A stretch of 64,000 bases of DNA, from positions 1-64,000 of the IMG/VR virus record IMGVR_UViG_3300045016_000140, one strand, 5' to 3'. Both the position numbers and the translations under genes were made by a program. The notes beneath the pieces were generated by a model, which saw only the letters and a list, made by a program, of their open reading frames with translations, was not told where the DNA came from and made no database searches. Position 1 is the stretch's first letter, and each line of letters starts with the position of its first letter. Shown piece by piece: positions 8,475-16,534 of this stretch. This DNA is from a virus.

Positions 8475-9557
8475 ATGCGACTATGTATATCAGCTGACGC
8501 CCATGTCGGTGTTAATGGGAAATTGAAGGATATTATGTGGGCCATGTCGAAAATTCGCCAGTATAATCATGAGCGCGATATAGATACATGGTTTATGCTT
8601 GGCGATTTGATGCATGATAGGGAGTCGGTCGGCACTAGTGAGCTATATGCTCTGACGCAATTTTTGGATGATACTGACATAAAGTATGGTCAGCAGATGC
8701 ATGTTCTTGTTGGTAACCATGACATGTATTTGAAGAATTCATGGGAAATTAATAGTTTGAGGCCATTGTCGAGGCATATTAAGGTATATGATAGCGTTCA
8801 GAGCGTCAGCATTGATGGGCGTAGAATATGGATTTTGCCTTTCATTTATTATGAAAATGAGTATATGGCTCGTCTGGCAGAGATTGAGTCTAACATATCA
8901 AAGGATGATATATTGTTTACGCATATTGGTGTGCGCGGCGCTAAATTCAACGCATGTTTTTTATTACAATCGTGGTCCACCGTTGATTTTGCTCAAAGCG
9001 CTTTCCAGCGAGTGTTAGCCGGGCACTTCCATTGTCATCAAGAAGTTGGGCGTGTGACGTATCCAGGGAGCATTATACCGTATAAATTCGATGAGGGTGA
9101 TGTTGATCATGGTTTTCTAATTTTAGACACTGATACGCTTAAGTGTGATTTTGTGAGCATTTGGGATGGTGTGAAGCCTGGTGAGTATAGGCCTCCACAA
9201 TATTTGACGTTTGATAGTGATGATTTGTCTGATTTGTCATTGGTTAATGGGAATGTCATTAGGATTCTGACGAGCAAGGAATATATTACGCAAAATAAGC
9301 TTATGGAGATTAGGCAGTCAGTGATTGATGCTGGAGCGGTTGATGTTAGATGGATGCATATTGCAACTAAAGATGATGTGCAGTCTATCGAAATGGCTAA
9401 GATGGCCACGTCGAAAGCTTCCGAGCTATTTGAAAGATATATGAATGCCGACAAGAGCGCTAAGGAATTAAATTCTTCGCTTCTTCTGAAAATGAATTCT
9501 GAGATTGTGGCCGAGGGCGATAGACTGTATGAAGTTCAGGAGGATGTAAGTGTTTGA
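8475..9557 (+). CDS. gp47-like recombination nuclease subunit (SbcD/Mre11 family)
   Basis: 360 aa, close to T4 gp47. Phosphoesterase motifs appear in order: DAHVG (residues 8-12), GDLMHD (~44-49), GNHD (~79-82), FTHIG (~150) and AGHFHCH (~181-187), which provide the two-metal site. With the next gene it forms the Mre11-Rad50-type complex that resects DNA ends for recombination-dependent replication. It overlaps the gp46-like gene by 8 bases. Confidence 0.93.
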   Translation: MRLCISADAHVGVNGKLKDIMWAMSKIRQYNHERDIDTWFMLGDLMHDRESVGTSELYALTQFLDDTDIKYGQQMHVLVGNHDMYLKNSWEINSLRPLSRHIKVYDSVQSVSIDGRRIWILPFIYYENEYMARLAEIESNISKDDILFTHIGVRGAKFNACFLLQSWSTVDFAQSAFQRVLAGHFHCHQEVGRVTYPGSIIPYKFDEGDVDHGFLILDTDTLKCDFVSIWDGVKPGEYRPPQYLTFDSDDLSDLSLVNGNVIRILTSKEYITQNKLMEIRQSVIDAGAVDVRWMHIATKDDVQSIEMAKMATSKASELFERYMNADKSAKELNSSLLLKMNSEIVAEGDRLYEVQEDVSV

Positions 9558-11328
9558 TTTGAAGTCAGTTAAGTTTAGAAATTTTCTATCGTATGGTGAT
9601 TATGATACTGAACTCGCTCTCGATAACGCTGGGCAATGCCTTATCATAGGGGAGGTGATTGATGGCCCAGGGGATGCCGCCGAGACGAGCAATGGGTCTG
9701 GGAAGTCGTCTATGTTTCAAGCCATATTATGGTGCTTGTTTGGCCGCACAATGCATGCTGATAGGCAGGCTGGCGATGATGTGGTTAACTGGTTCACCAA
9801 GAAAGATTGTATAGTTGAATTGGAATTTAAGAATGGCGACAAGCTTACGAGGACTAGGAAAGTTGATGGGCATAGCGATCTTCTGTTAATTAAAGATGGT
9901 CATGACGTGTCGCTCGGTACGAATACGATGCAGCAGAAAGTTCTGAATAAGGAGCTTGGTCTAGATTGGGACATATTCTGTGGTTCAGTATTCTTTTCCC
10001 AATTTGGTAAGCCATGGATGGAGATGTCTGATCAGAAGCGCAAGGAGGCGATGGAACGTGAATTTCATCTGGATAGGATTATGTTGTATGCTGACGTGGC
10101 TAAGGCTAAAAAGCAGAAAATAGAAAATGAGCATGTTTTGGCTAGGGGTCAAATTAATGCCAGCCAGATATCCATCGATGATTTGCAAAAGCAGATCGAT
10201 AAGCTACAAGTTCTATTTAATGGTTTCGAAAACAATAAGATTGAAAAGATAAATGCCGCCGTTGAGATATTAAATGGATTGAAATCCACGGGCATTAAGA
10301 TATACGACATTGATGCCTTGAAAACCAAATGGGATGTGGTTAAAAAGATAATGTCAATGGTGGAGTCTAAGCGCTCTGAATTGTATGCCATGAAGTTGAA
10401 AGTTGGCGAAGTTAATGGTAAAATTAATCATTTTACAGCGCTGATAAATGATTGGGTCAAGAAGGATGGCAAAATATGCCTGTCGTGTGGCCAGCAGATT
10501 AATAAACAATATGTTGAATCGAAAATCCAGAATCCGAAGGCCATGATTGATGCTTTAAACATTGAGCTTGCTAAGTATGAGAGTGACATGTCGGCCATTG
10601 AAAATTCAATAAGTGAGGTTGATAGGGCTCTCGATGGTAAAATTCCGTCGGTGACGTCAGAACAGGCGGAAAAGCATAACAAGGAATGCAATGCGAGACT
10701 CGAGCAGATTAAGAATCAGGAATCTGTTATCGCTAAGATTAAGGCCGAGGTGAATGAGTATGGGAAGCTAATAGATGAGTTAAACGTCAAATTATCTAGC
10801 AATCAGCAGAAGCATGCCCAGTTGCTTGATAGAATTCGTAAGTTGGACACCATATTAGAACACATTAATTACATTTATAGTGCATATAGCGATAGGCGTA
10901 AAATTAAGAGTTATATGCTCCAGGAGTATATTCCATATTTTAACGATAGGTTATCATATTATATGGATAGATTCGAGCTTGATTTGAGGATTGAGTTTAC
11001 GAATGCTTTGACTGCACAGTCTAATTTGTGGGGGTATAATTGGTTTAGTGGTGGTGAGCGCAAAAGGTTTGACGTCGCAATGATGTTTGCCATGTTTGAC
11101 GTTCATTCGGTTATGTATGGGCGGCAATGCAACATAATTGTTCTGGACGAGGTTGACGGGCACATAGACCCGCGCGCTTCTAAGCTATTTGCCAACATCA
11201 TAAGAGATGATTTTTCGGGTAAGGTTGATTCTGTGTTCGTGATTAGTCAGAGGCGTGACATGCGTGGAGCGTTTCCAGCCGAACTTAAGGTGCGTAGAGA
11301 TGGTCGACAGTCGCACATTGTTTACTGA
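9550..11328 (+). CDS. gp46-like recombination ATPase subunit (SbcC/Rad50 family)
   Basis: 592 aa. Walker A is SNGSGKSS (residues ~49-56). Long coiled-coil arms flank a zinc hook CLSCG near residue 314. The ABC signature FSGGERKRFD (~500) and Walker B IIVLDEVDGH (~530) follow. It starts at a GTG with a strong GGAGG site inside the end of the gp47-like gene, so translation is coupled. It supplies ATP-driven clamp function to the nuclease subunit. Confidence 0.93.
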   Translation: MFDLKSVKFRNFLSYGDYDTELALDNAGQCLIIGEVIDGPGDAAETSNGSGKSSMFQAILWCLFGRTMHADRQAGDDVVNWFTKKDCIVELEFKNGDKLTRTRKVDGHSDLLLIKDGHDVSLGTNTMQQKVLNKELGLDWDIFCGSVFFSQFGKPWMEMSDQKRKEAMEREFHLDRIMLYADVAKAKKQKIENEHVLARGQINASQISIDDLQKQIDKLQVLFNGFENNKIEKINAAVEILNGLKSTGIKIYDIDALKTKWDVVKKIMSMVESKRSELYAMKLKVGEVNGKINHFTALINDWVKKDGKICLSCGQQINKQYVESKIQNPKAMIDALNIELAKYESDMSAIENSISEVDRALDGKIPSVTSEQAEKHNKECNARLEQIKNQESVIAKIKAEVNEYGKLIDELNVKLSSNQQKHAQLLDRIRKLDTILEHINYIYSAYSDRRKIKSYMLQEYIPYFNDRLSYYMDRFELDLRIEFTNALTAQSNLWGYNWFSGGERKRFDVAMMFAMFDVHSVMYGRQCNIIVLDEVDGHIDPRASKLFANIIRDDFSGKVDSVFVISQRRDMRGAFPAELKVRRDGRQSHIVY

Positions 11329-12952
11329 TAAAATATCGCATGACGAAATCATGAAGTATTTTCCGATGCCCAAGCCGCGTCGAGGGCAGCTTGAATCCAT
11401 AAAATTTGCCATAGATGCGTTTAACGGCGGTAAGAAGTATGTGGTTCTGGAGATGCCGACGGGTAGCGGCAAGAGTGTAATTGGCATAACCATAGCTAAA
11501 TATTATCAGTCCGCGTATTATCTCACGGTTAATAAATATTTGCAGGATCAATTATCGGTTGAATTCGGCCATGGTGGGAAATATGGGCAGCATTTGGTTG
11601 ATCTGAAAGGCAGAAATGCTTATGAATGCACATATTATAGGTTGAATGCCAATCAGCAGAAAGATAAGGACAAGGCAGAGATCTGGCGTACGCAATATTA
11701 TAATTGTGCGGAAGGACTCTGCCGTAAACATGGTAAGTCAAAATATGAGTCGTGCATTAGCGAGTCATTATGCCCATATTTTGTGAAGGTTGATCAGGCT
11801 ATGCTTTCGCCCATTTGCTCCATGAATTTTGCCGCATTTCTGCATCAGATACATTTTACTGATAGGTTTGGCCAGCGGGAGTTGCTGATTATCGATGAAT
11901 GTCATGCAGCCGAGTCTCAGCTTATGAATTTCATTACTTTAACCATAACGGATTTGGAGCTTGGTGATTTGAAAATTCCGGAGTATGATGAGCCGGAAGA
12001 TTATGCTAAGTGGTTATGTGACAATTGTGTGATTGCCATATTGAGCAAGCGTGCGGCTGAAGCGACATCTAACCAAGACATAAAGCGTGTTGATTCATTA
12101 AATGCAACCATTAGCAAAATGAGATGGTTCATTAAAGAGATGAATGACAGCAACCATGATAAATGGGTGTGTGAGTGTGGCAAAATCACCGGGACTCAGT
12201 ATAATAAAGTGGTGTTTAAACCGGTGTATGTTAAACGCCAGGCTTTCGATTATTTATTGTCAATGGGTGCTAGGGTATTGATGATGTCGGCCACCGTGCT
12301 CAATGCTAAAGTATTGACTTCATCGCTTGGCATTGGACGCGAAGAGTATGCAGCCAAGAGATTGCCCAGTTATTTCCCGATTGATAATCGCCCAATATAT
12401 TATAGACCCGCCGCCAAGATAACTGGCGGGCAAGACAACCAAAATATTTGGGGACCTAAATTGATTTCGGCCGTTGATGACATACTCGAGACGCACAAAG
12501 ATGTGCGTGGCATCATACATACGCATAATTTTGCGATAGCTAGGCTAATATTAGCCAGTTCAAACTATAAGAATAGGCTATTATTCCAAGAGGATTTCAT
12601 CAATAAGTCCGCGATGGTTGATGAGCATAGACGCAGGACTAACTCGGTAATAATTGCTCCCGCGATGCATGAGGGTATATCTTTAGATGATGATCTGAGT
12701 AGATTTCAGATAGTGTGTAAGGTACCTTTCCCGAATTTCTATGAAGATAAACAATTGGCCGCCAGGAAGGAGCTTGACGGCCCATATTATAATTGGGTAG
12801 TGGCCTTGAAGCTCGTTCAATCTGTTGGGCGGAGCATTAGAAGCGACACTGATTGGGCTAAGACATATATTCTTGATGGATCGTTCATGTGGTGGTATAA
12901 GTACAATTCAGCCATATTGCCAGCTTGGTTCAAAGATGCCATTATATGGTGA
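11300..12952 (+). CDS. XPD/DinG-like superfamily 2 helicase
   Basis: 550 aa from the ATG at 11300; a longer form from 11255 is open but extends further into the gp46-like gene. Walker A is MPTGSGKS, motif II is DECH, and QSVGRSIRSDTDW is motif VI. Between motifs I and II is a set of cysteines (YECTYY, NCAEGLC, SCISESLC) placed as in XPD/DinG helicases, which bind a 4Fe-4S cluster there. A second pair (CECG) lies near residue 292. It probably acts in replication or recombination beside gp46/gp47. The overlap with the upstream gene suggests one operon from 8475. Confidence 0.85.
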   Translation: MVDSRTLFTDKISHDEIMKYFPMPKPRRGQLESIKFAIDAFNGGKKYVVLEMPTGSGKSVIGITIAKYYQSAYYLTVNKYLQDQLSVEFGHGGKYGQHLVDLKGRNAYECTYYRLNANQQKDKDKAEIWRTQYYNCAEGLCRKHGKSKYESCISESLCPYFVKVDQAMLSPICSMNFAAFLHQIHFTDRFGQRELLIIDECHAAESQLMNFITLTITDLELGDLKIPEYDEPEDYAKWLCDNCVIAILSKRAAEATSNQDIKRVDSLNATISKMRWFIKEMNDSNHDKWVCECGKITGTQYNKVVFKPVYVKRQAFDYLLSMGARVLMMSATVLNAKVLTSSLGIGREEYAAKRLPSYFPIDNRPIYYRPAAKITGGQDNQNIWGPKLISAVDDILETHKDVRGIIHTHNFAIARLILASSNYKNRLLFQEDFINKSAMVDEHRRRTNSVIIAPAMHEGISLDDDLSRFQIVCKVPFPNFYEDKQLAARKELDGPYYNWVVALKLVQSVGRSIRSDTDWAKTYILDGSFMWWYKYNSAILPAWFKDAIIW

Positions 12953-12962
12953 TCGAGCATAG

Positions 12963-12976
12963 CTCAAATATACAAT
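12963..12976 (+). promoter_or_regulatory. Candidate late-type promoter motif
   Basis: CTCAAATATACAAT runs into the ATG at 12977 with no ribosome binding site between, matching the motif at 4833 and 58622. Confidence 0.45.
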
Positions 12977-14905
12977 ATGGGTAAACAATATATATCAAAT
13001 CTTGGCATTGTATATCATGATGTCATTTTTGAAGATGAGAAGATAGTTAAACCCGGTCGTATACGCACATGGGATTTAAACTATAAGCAAAGAGCGAATA
13101 CGATTGCCAGAAGCATAAAACGTAATTATGAGCAAGCCAAGAGACATGCCATTCCACAAGTATTCTTGAGATTTTTGCAACGCAAGCTTAATAAGCCATA
13201 TATCGATATGAAGAGGCTAGTTGGCTTAGAGCCGCTTAAGACGATAAAGGTTGGCGATAAAGATGTCAGCGTATCACTGATATCATTAAATGATTTATTG
13301 AATATTGAGAATTATGGCGAAGAGTGGGATAAAATATTCTATTATATTAAGAGCATAAAGAGACCTGACAGTGTGCACAATATATATCCTGACATTAAAG
13401 ACCCGAGTCTTGATGCGACAACACATGGGTATGCGCTCACTAGACCGGTGTACATCTATCATGTCCGCAGCATGCTGGAGGACATTAAAAAATATGCACT
13501 AGCGGCCGGACACGCAGAAAATGTACATTTGAAAGATGATGAAAAGCTTAAAGCGCGACAAATTAGTGATTTTATGAAGAGCGCCGCTAAATATATGGTT
13601 GGCGAGGTAAGGTATAATATCTGTAATAAATTAGAGTCTGGGCTTAGGGCGATCATTATCGATTATTTATTCAATGGCAATACAGAAATTGATGAACAGA
13701 TAGTGAAAGAATTTCTCATGTCAATGGAGATAAAATATCAAGATGGTGATTTAGCAAAATATGCATACTCTATTAATCATAGGAGGCAGGAAGCTGCCGA
13801 TAGGTCAGTCGCTGCAGCTCGCGCTAAAGTAGCGAATGCCATAGATAATAAATTCGGTTTAAATGAATTACACGACGCCTTGCTTGATATTGAGCAGGAG
13901 CATGGTATCAATGCGGCCATCAGCACAATGTCGAGAAAATTAAGTATGTCGCGTGCCAAGCTAATTGACATGCTACATGATGTCTTTGTGAACGTTAAGG
14001 GTGGGAAAATCCATTTAATTAGCAATGATCCAGACGAATTGACGATCGCTAAGTTAGCGACTGCCCGGAAAGCCATGATCAAATCATACTCTACTGGTAA
14101 ATTGCGTACTGATAAGAAAACTACGCTGCACGTTGGACTTGAGATTGTTCCCGGCAATAAACCGCTAGAATCGAAGAAAGAGGCATTCCTGAAGTGTGTT
14201 GAGATTTCAGGTAAACCCAAATTAATGGATCCGAAAATTCGTCCAATTGTTGATAAGGCCTTTGATGGGACCATTGATGCGAATCATCCTAGGCAGCAGA
14301 ACATTAACAAATGCAAAGAAATGTACACTAAAGGCTCATTTAATGCAGAAGTAGAAACATATATTGAGACAATTAAGAATAAGAAATTCCAAGATAACCG
14401 AATATATGGAGATCCGACGCTAAATAAATACACACAATATGTGCGACAAGAAAAAGGAGAAGAGGAAGTTAGCGGCATAATGGTGGTTGATAGAACGGTT
14501 GCAGTTATCGGCATATTTGAGAAAGATCAATATGTGTGTATTGATACGCATGACGGGAAGTTCATACTGGCAACGGCTGAATATTGGCGCAATAATGGCA
14601 TCAATATTGTCTCGGGTGATTTAGTGGACATTATGGAGGCGGTGGAAGTACAGCCATCCGAACAAATCGCATGTAAATTTAGGAAGTCAAATTATTTAAT
14701 GAGCGATGATGAAATGAAGTTTTCTCTATCGTATGTTGTGCTGCATGAGTGGGTGGATACATGGAATGCGGTTGTTAAAAAGACCGTTGAAGAGATAAAT
14801 AATGTGGCGAATGCTTCCATACATATTCCTTTGATCGCTGCCCAGGGTGCGCCTAGCACATCTACCACGCCTATGCCCGGAGAATTTACGGGCGAGTCTG
14901 AATGA
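12977..14905 (+). CDS. Large hypothetical protein
   Basis: 642 aa, not recognised. The first ~110 residues are strongly basic with an arginine/lysine-rich helix (QRANTIARSIKRNYEQAKRH). The middle is helical and alanine-rich (DRSVAAARAKVANAID), with an MSRKLSMSRAKLIDML segment. Residues ~490-580 look like a small beta domain (GIMVVDRTVAVIGIF, DTHDGKFILA). The C-terminus is a disordered Ser/Thr/Pro tail. No signal peptide, membrane segment or cysteine cluster. Its place after replication genes and the promoter-like motif just upstream suggest separate expression. Confidence 0.7.
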   Translation: MGKQYISNLGIVYHDVIFEDEKIVKPGRIRTWDLNYKQRANTIARSIKRNYEQAKRHAIPQVFLRFLQRKLNKPYIDMKRLVGLEPLKTIKVGDKDVSVSLISLNDLLNIENYGEEWDKIFYYIKSIKRPDSVHNIYPDIKDPSLDATTHGYALTRPVYIYHVRSMLEDIKKYALAAGHAENVHLKDDEKLKARQISDFMKSAAKYMVGEVRYNICNKLESGLRAIIIDYLFNGNTEIDEQIVKEFLMSMEIKYQDGDLAKYAYSINHRRQEAADRSVAAARAKVANAIDNKFGLNELHDALLDIEQEHGINAAISTMSRKLSMSRAKLIDMLHDVFVNVKGGKIHLISNDPDELTIAKLATARKAMIKSYSTGKLRTDKKTTLHVGLEIVPGNKPLESKKEAFLKCVEISGKPKLMDPKIRPIVDKAFDGTIDANHPRQQNINKCKEMYTKGSFNAEVETYIETIKNKKFQDNRIYGDPTLNKYTQYVRQEKGEEEVSGIMVVDRTVAVIGIFEKDQYVCIDTHDGKFILATAEYWRNNGINIVSGDLVDIMEAVEVQPSEQIACKFRKSNYLMSDDEMKFSLSYVVLHEWVDTWNAVVKKTVEEINNVANASIHIPLIAAQGAPSTSTTPMPGEFTGESE

Positions 14906-14930
14906 ACGTATTTTAAAGTTAGAGGTACAA

Positions 14931-15371
14931 ATGTTAAACGAGCAAGGCATGACTCCGGTCAATGAGTGGCTCTCATTAGTTGATAGCACACAACATCAAA
15001 CCATTAAAGATCAAGTATTACAATTAGACACTACTGGCAATGGCATTGGTTTTATCATATATATAGCAATGTGTGATGATTATAATGCCGACGACGGGGC
15101 AGTGTGCGGATCGTCGGCCGAGCTTGTTTCTAAGCCGATTGTTAAGCTCAAAGGGTTGTGGCACGTTATAATTGACGAAACGTTTTCGGACATATCTGCG
15201 GCCATGTTTAGGGCGTTTAGTACACTGCTTAACGAGCACGCAAAGCACGCAAATGACGCAAATGACGCAAATGACGCAAATGACGCAAATGACGCAAATG
15301 CAAATGCAAACACAAATCACGGACCAGGTTATGGACCAGGCTATCCAGACGACCCCGAACAAGGAGATTAA
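14931..15371 (+). CDS. Hypothetical protein with Asn-Asp-Ala repeat tail
   Basis: 146 aa from the ATG at 14931, which has AGAGGT at a suitable distance; the longer reading from 14847 would run inside the previous gene. The N-terminal ~100 residues are a compact unknown domain (GFIIYIAMCDDYN). The tail is an NDA repeat followed by Gly/Pro/Tyr (NHGPGYGPGYPDD). The 9-bp DNA repeat encoding the tail is also open in the frame of the next gene. Confidence 0.6.
   Translation: MLNEQGMTPVNEWLSLVDSTQHQTIKDQVLQLDTTGNGIGFIIYIAMCDDYNADDGAVCGSSAELVSKPIVKLKGLWHVIIDETFSDISAAMFRAFSTLLNEHAKHANDANDANDANDANDANANANTNHGPGYGPGYPDDPEQGD
15247..15306 (+). repeat. 9-bp tandem repeat (ACGCAAATG unit)
   Basis: About six copies of the unit ACGCAAATG, then two shortened copies. 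It encodes Asn-Asp-Ala repeats of the upstream gene and, in another frame, Met-Thr-Gln repeats that place a series of ATG codons ahead of the overlapping downstream gene. Repeat length is likely to change by slippage without breaking either frame. Confidence 0.85.
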
Positions 15372-15840
15372 GATAGTAGGCCACGATGGCGCGATAATTA
15401 GCAATTATACCATATTAAACGATCTAGGAAATTTTGTAAAAGTTAAAAACCTCACAACCGGTAAAATTTTAGTGATTCACCGCAAAAGAATCATTAAAGA
15501 TGCATCTCAAGTGTGCATTAAAGCTCAAAAACATAAGAAGCCAAAAGCCCAACAAAATACGATAGACGTCAGAACGCTTGCCTCGCATGGCGAATTATGG
15601 GTAAAGAAGAAGCTTGAATTTGATTATGACGTTGAAGTAAATGGATATTGCCTAATATTTGAGCAACAAAATACATATATATTTTTTAACACATATAATG
15701 GCACATTTGGACGCAAAAATAATGCCCCACCATTTGACGACATCAAACACGGAATAAAAAAGGGATATAGCTTAAATAATGATGTTGCTGGGTTGCGATC
15801 TAAACTTACGTTAAAAGGATATAAATTATTCACGCTCTAA
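15331..15840 (+). CDS. Hypothetical protein
   Basis: 169 aa from the ATG at 15331, not recognised. The frame is open back to 15172 and offers many ATGs in the 9-bp repeat (for example 15298 and 15304), so the true start is unsure. The protein has an N-terminal beta-rich part (IVGHDGAIISNYTILNDLG), a basic middle (CIKAQKHKKPKAQQ) and a hydrophobic C-terminal half. It overlaps the preceding gene in a different frame. Confidence 0.6.
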   Translation: MDQAIQTTPNKEIKIVGHDGAIISNYTILNDLGNFVKVKNLTTGKILVIHRKRIIKDASQVCIKAQKHKKPKAQQNTIDVRTLASHGELWVKKKLEFDYDVEVNGYCLIFEQQNTYIFFNTYNGTFGRKNNAPPFDDIKHGIKKGYSLNNDVAGLRSKLTLKGYKLFTL

Positions 15841-15864
15841 TAACAGCCTTTGTAAGTTAACATT

Positions 15865-16248
15865 GTGCAAAATGGATACTATATAGGGTGGAAAGTAAAA
15901 GATAAAGAGTACAATATTTGGTATTATCGCGTCGGCATCGCATATCATATAGGGCCAGTAGAAGACAAATTAATTGCTCAGTATGGTTTAAATCCTAGAT
16001 ACGACCTGATCAAACACGGATTACATAGCAAGGAAACGTTCGAATGGGGTGAAGGATGCAATAGGAATTCCGCTATGCAATTAGCTATAGCTATATGTGC
16101 GTCAATCTTTAAAGATGACGCTAGAGCTCTAAAAATATATAAGCATGTCTATGAAGATATTATCATACGCATGCCAGGAGAATGGACATATAAACATAAA
16201 GAATTATATGATAAGATTATAGACGTTGAAAACAAATATAGGGTGTGA
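15865..16248 (+). CDS. DUF6166-like protein
   Basis: 127 aa with a GTG start. The FEWGEGCNRNSAMQLAIAI segment (residues ~51-69) matches the DUF6166 pattern FEWGYGGSGPAQLALAIL, and the N-terminal YYIGWKV...YYRVG also fits. The biochemical function of this family is unknown. Its stop overlaps the next start (GTGTGA), indicating coupling. Confidence 0.6.
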   Translation: MQNGYYIGWKVKDKEYNIWYYRVGIAYHIGPVEDKLIAQYGLNPRYDLIKHGLHSKETFEWGEGCNRNSAMQLAIAICASIFKDDARALKIYKHVYEDIIIRMPGEWTYKHKELYDKIIDVENKYRV

Positions 16249-16445
16249 GACTTGCCAAATTATATCGTAAACAGCCAATGGCTTTATCTACAAGAGTGTG
16301 GCAGCCGGAAGGACACTCTTTAGGTAAGCCAAAGAAACGATGGTATAATAAGGCTGCTCGTGATTCTAAACCATATAGATGGCCAGCCGTTTCATTCCAC
16401 GGGCAGTCTGAAGGTTGGAAAGAGCATCAATTAGTTAGACAATAA
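16245..16445 (+). CDS. Hypothetical small basic protein
   Basis: 66 aa, not recognised; rich in Lys, Arg, Trp (KPKKRWYNKAARDSKPYRW). GTG start overlapping the DUF6166 stop by 4 bases. The small size leaves some doubt. Confidence 0.45.
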   Translation: MRLAKLYRKQPMALSTRVWQPEGHSLGKPKKRWYNKAARDSKPYRWPAVSFHGQSEGWKEHQLVRQ

Positions 16446-16534
16446 ATCACTTCTAGCTTACTATGGCTATACCATATATATTGTGCATTATTTTAAGTCA
16501 AATTTATTATTAGAATTCACAACAGGAGCCAGCA

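Noticed and set aside
13777-14274. 165-codon minus-strand frame
   Set aside because: Antisense shadow of the gene at 12977-14905, hydrophobic low-information product and no start signals.
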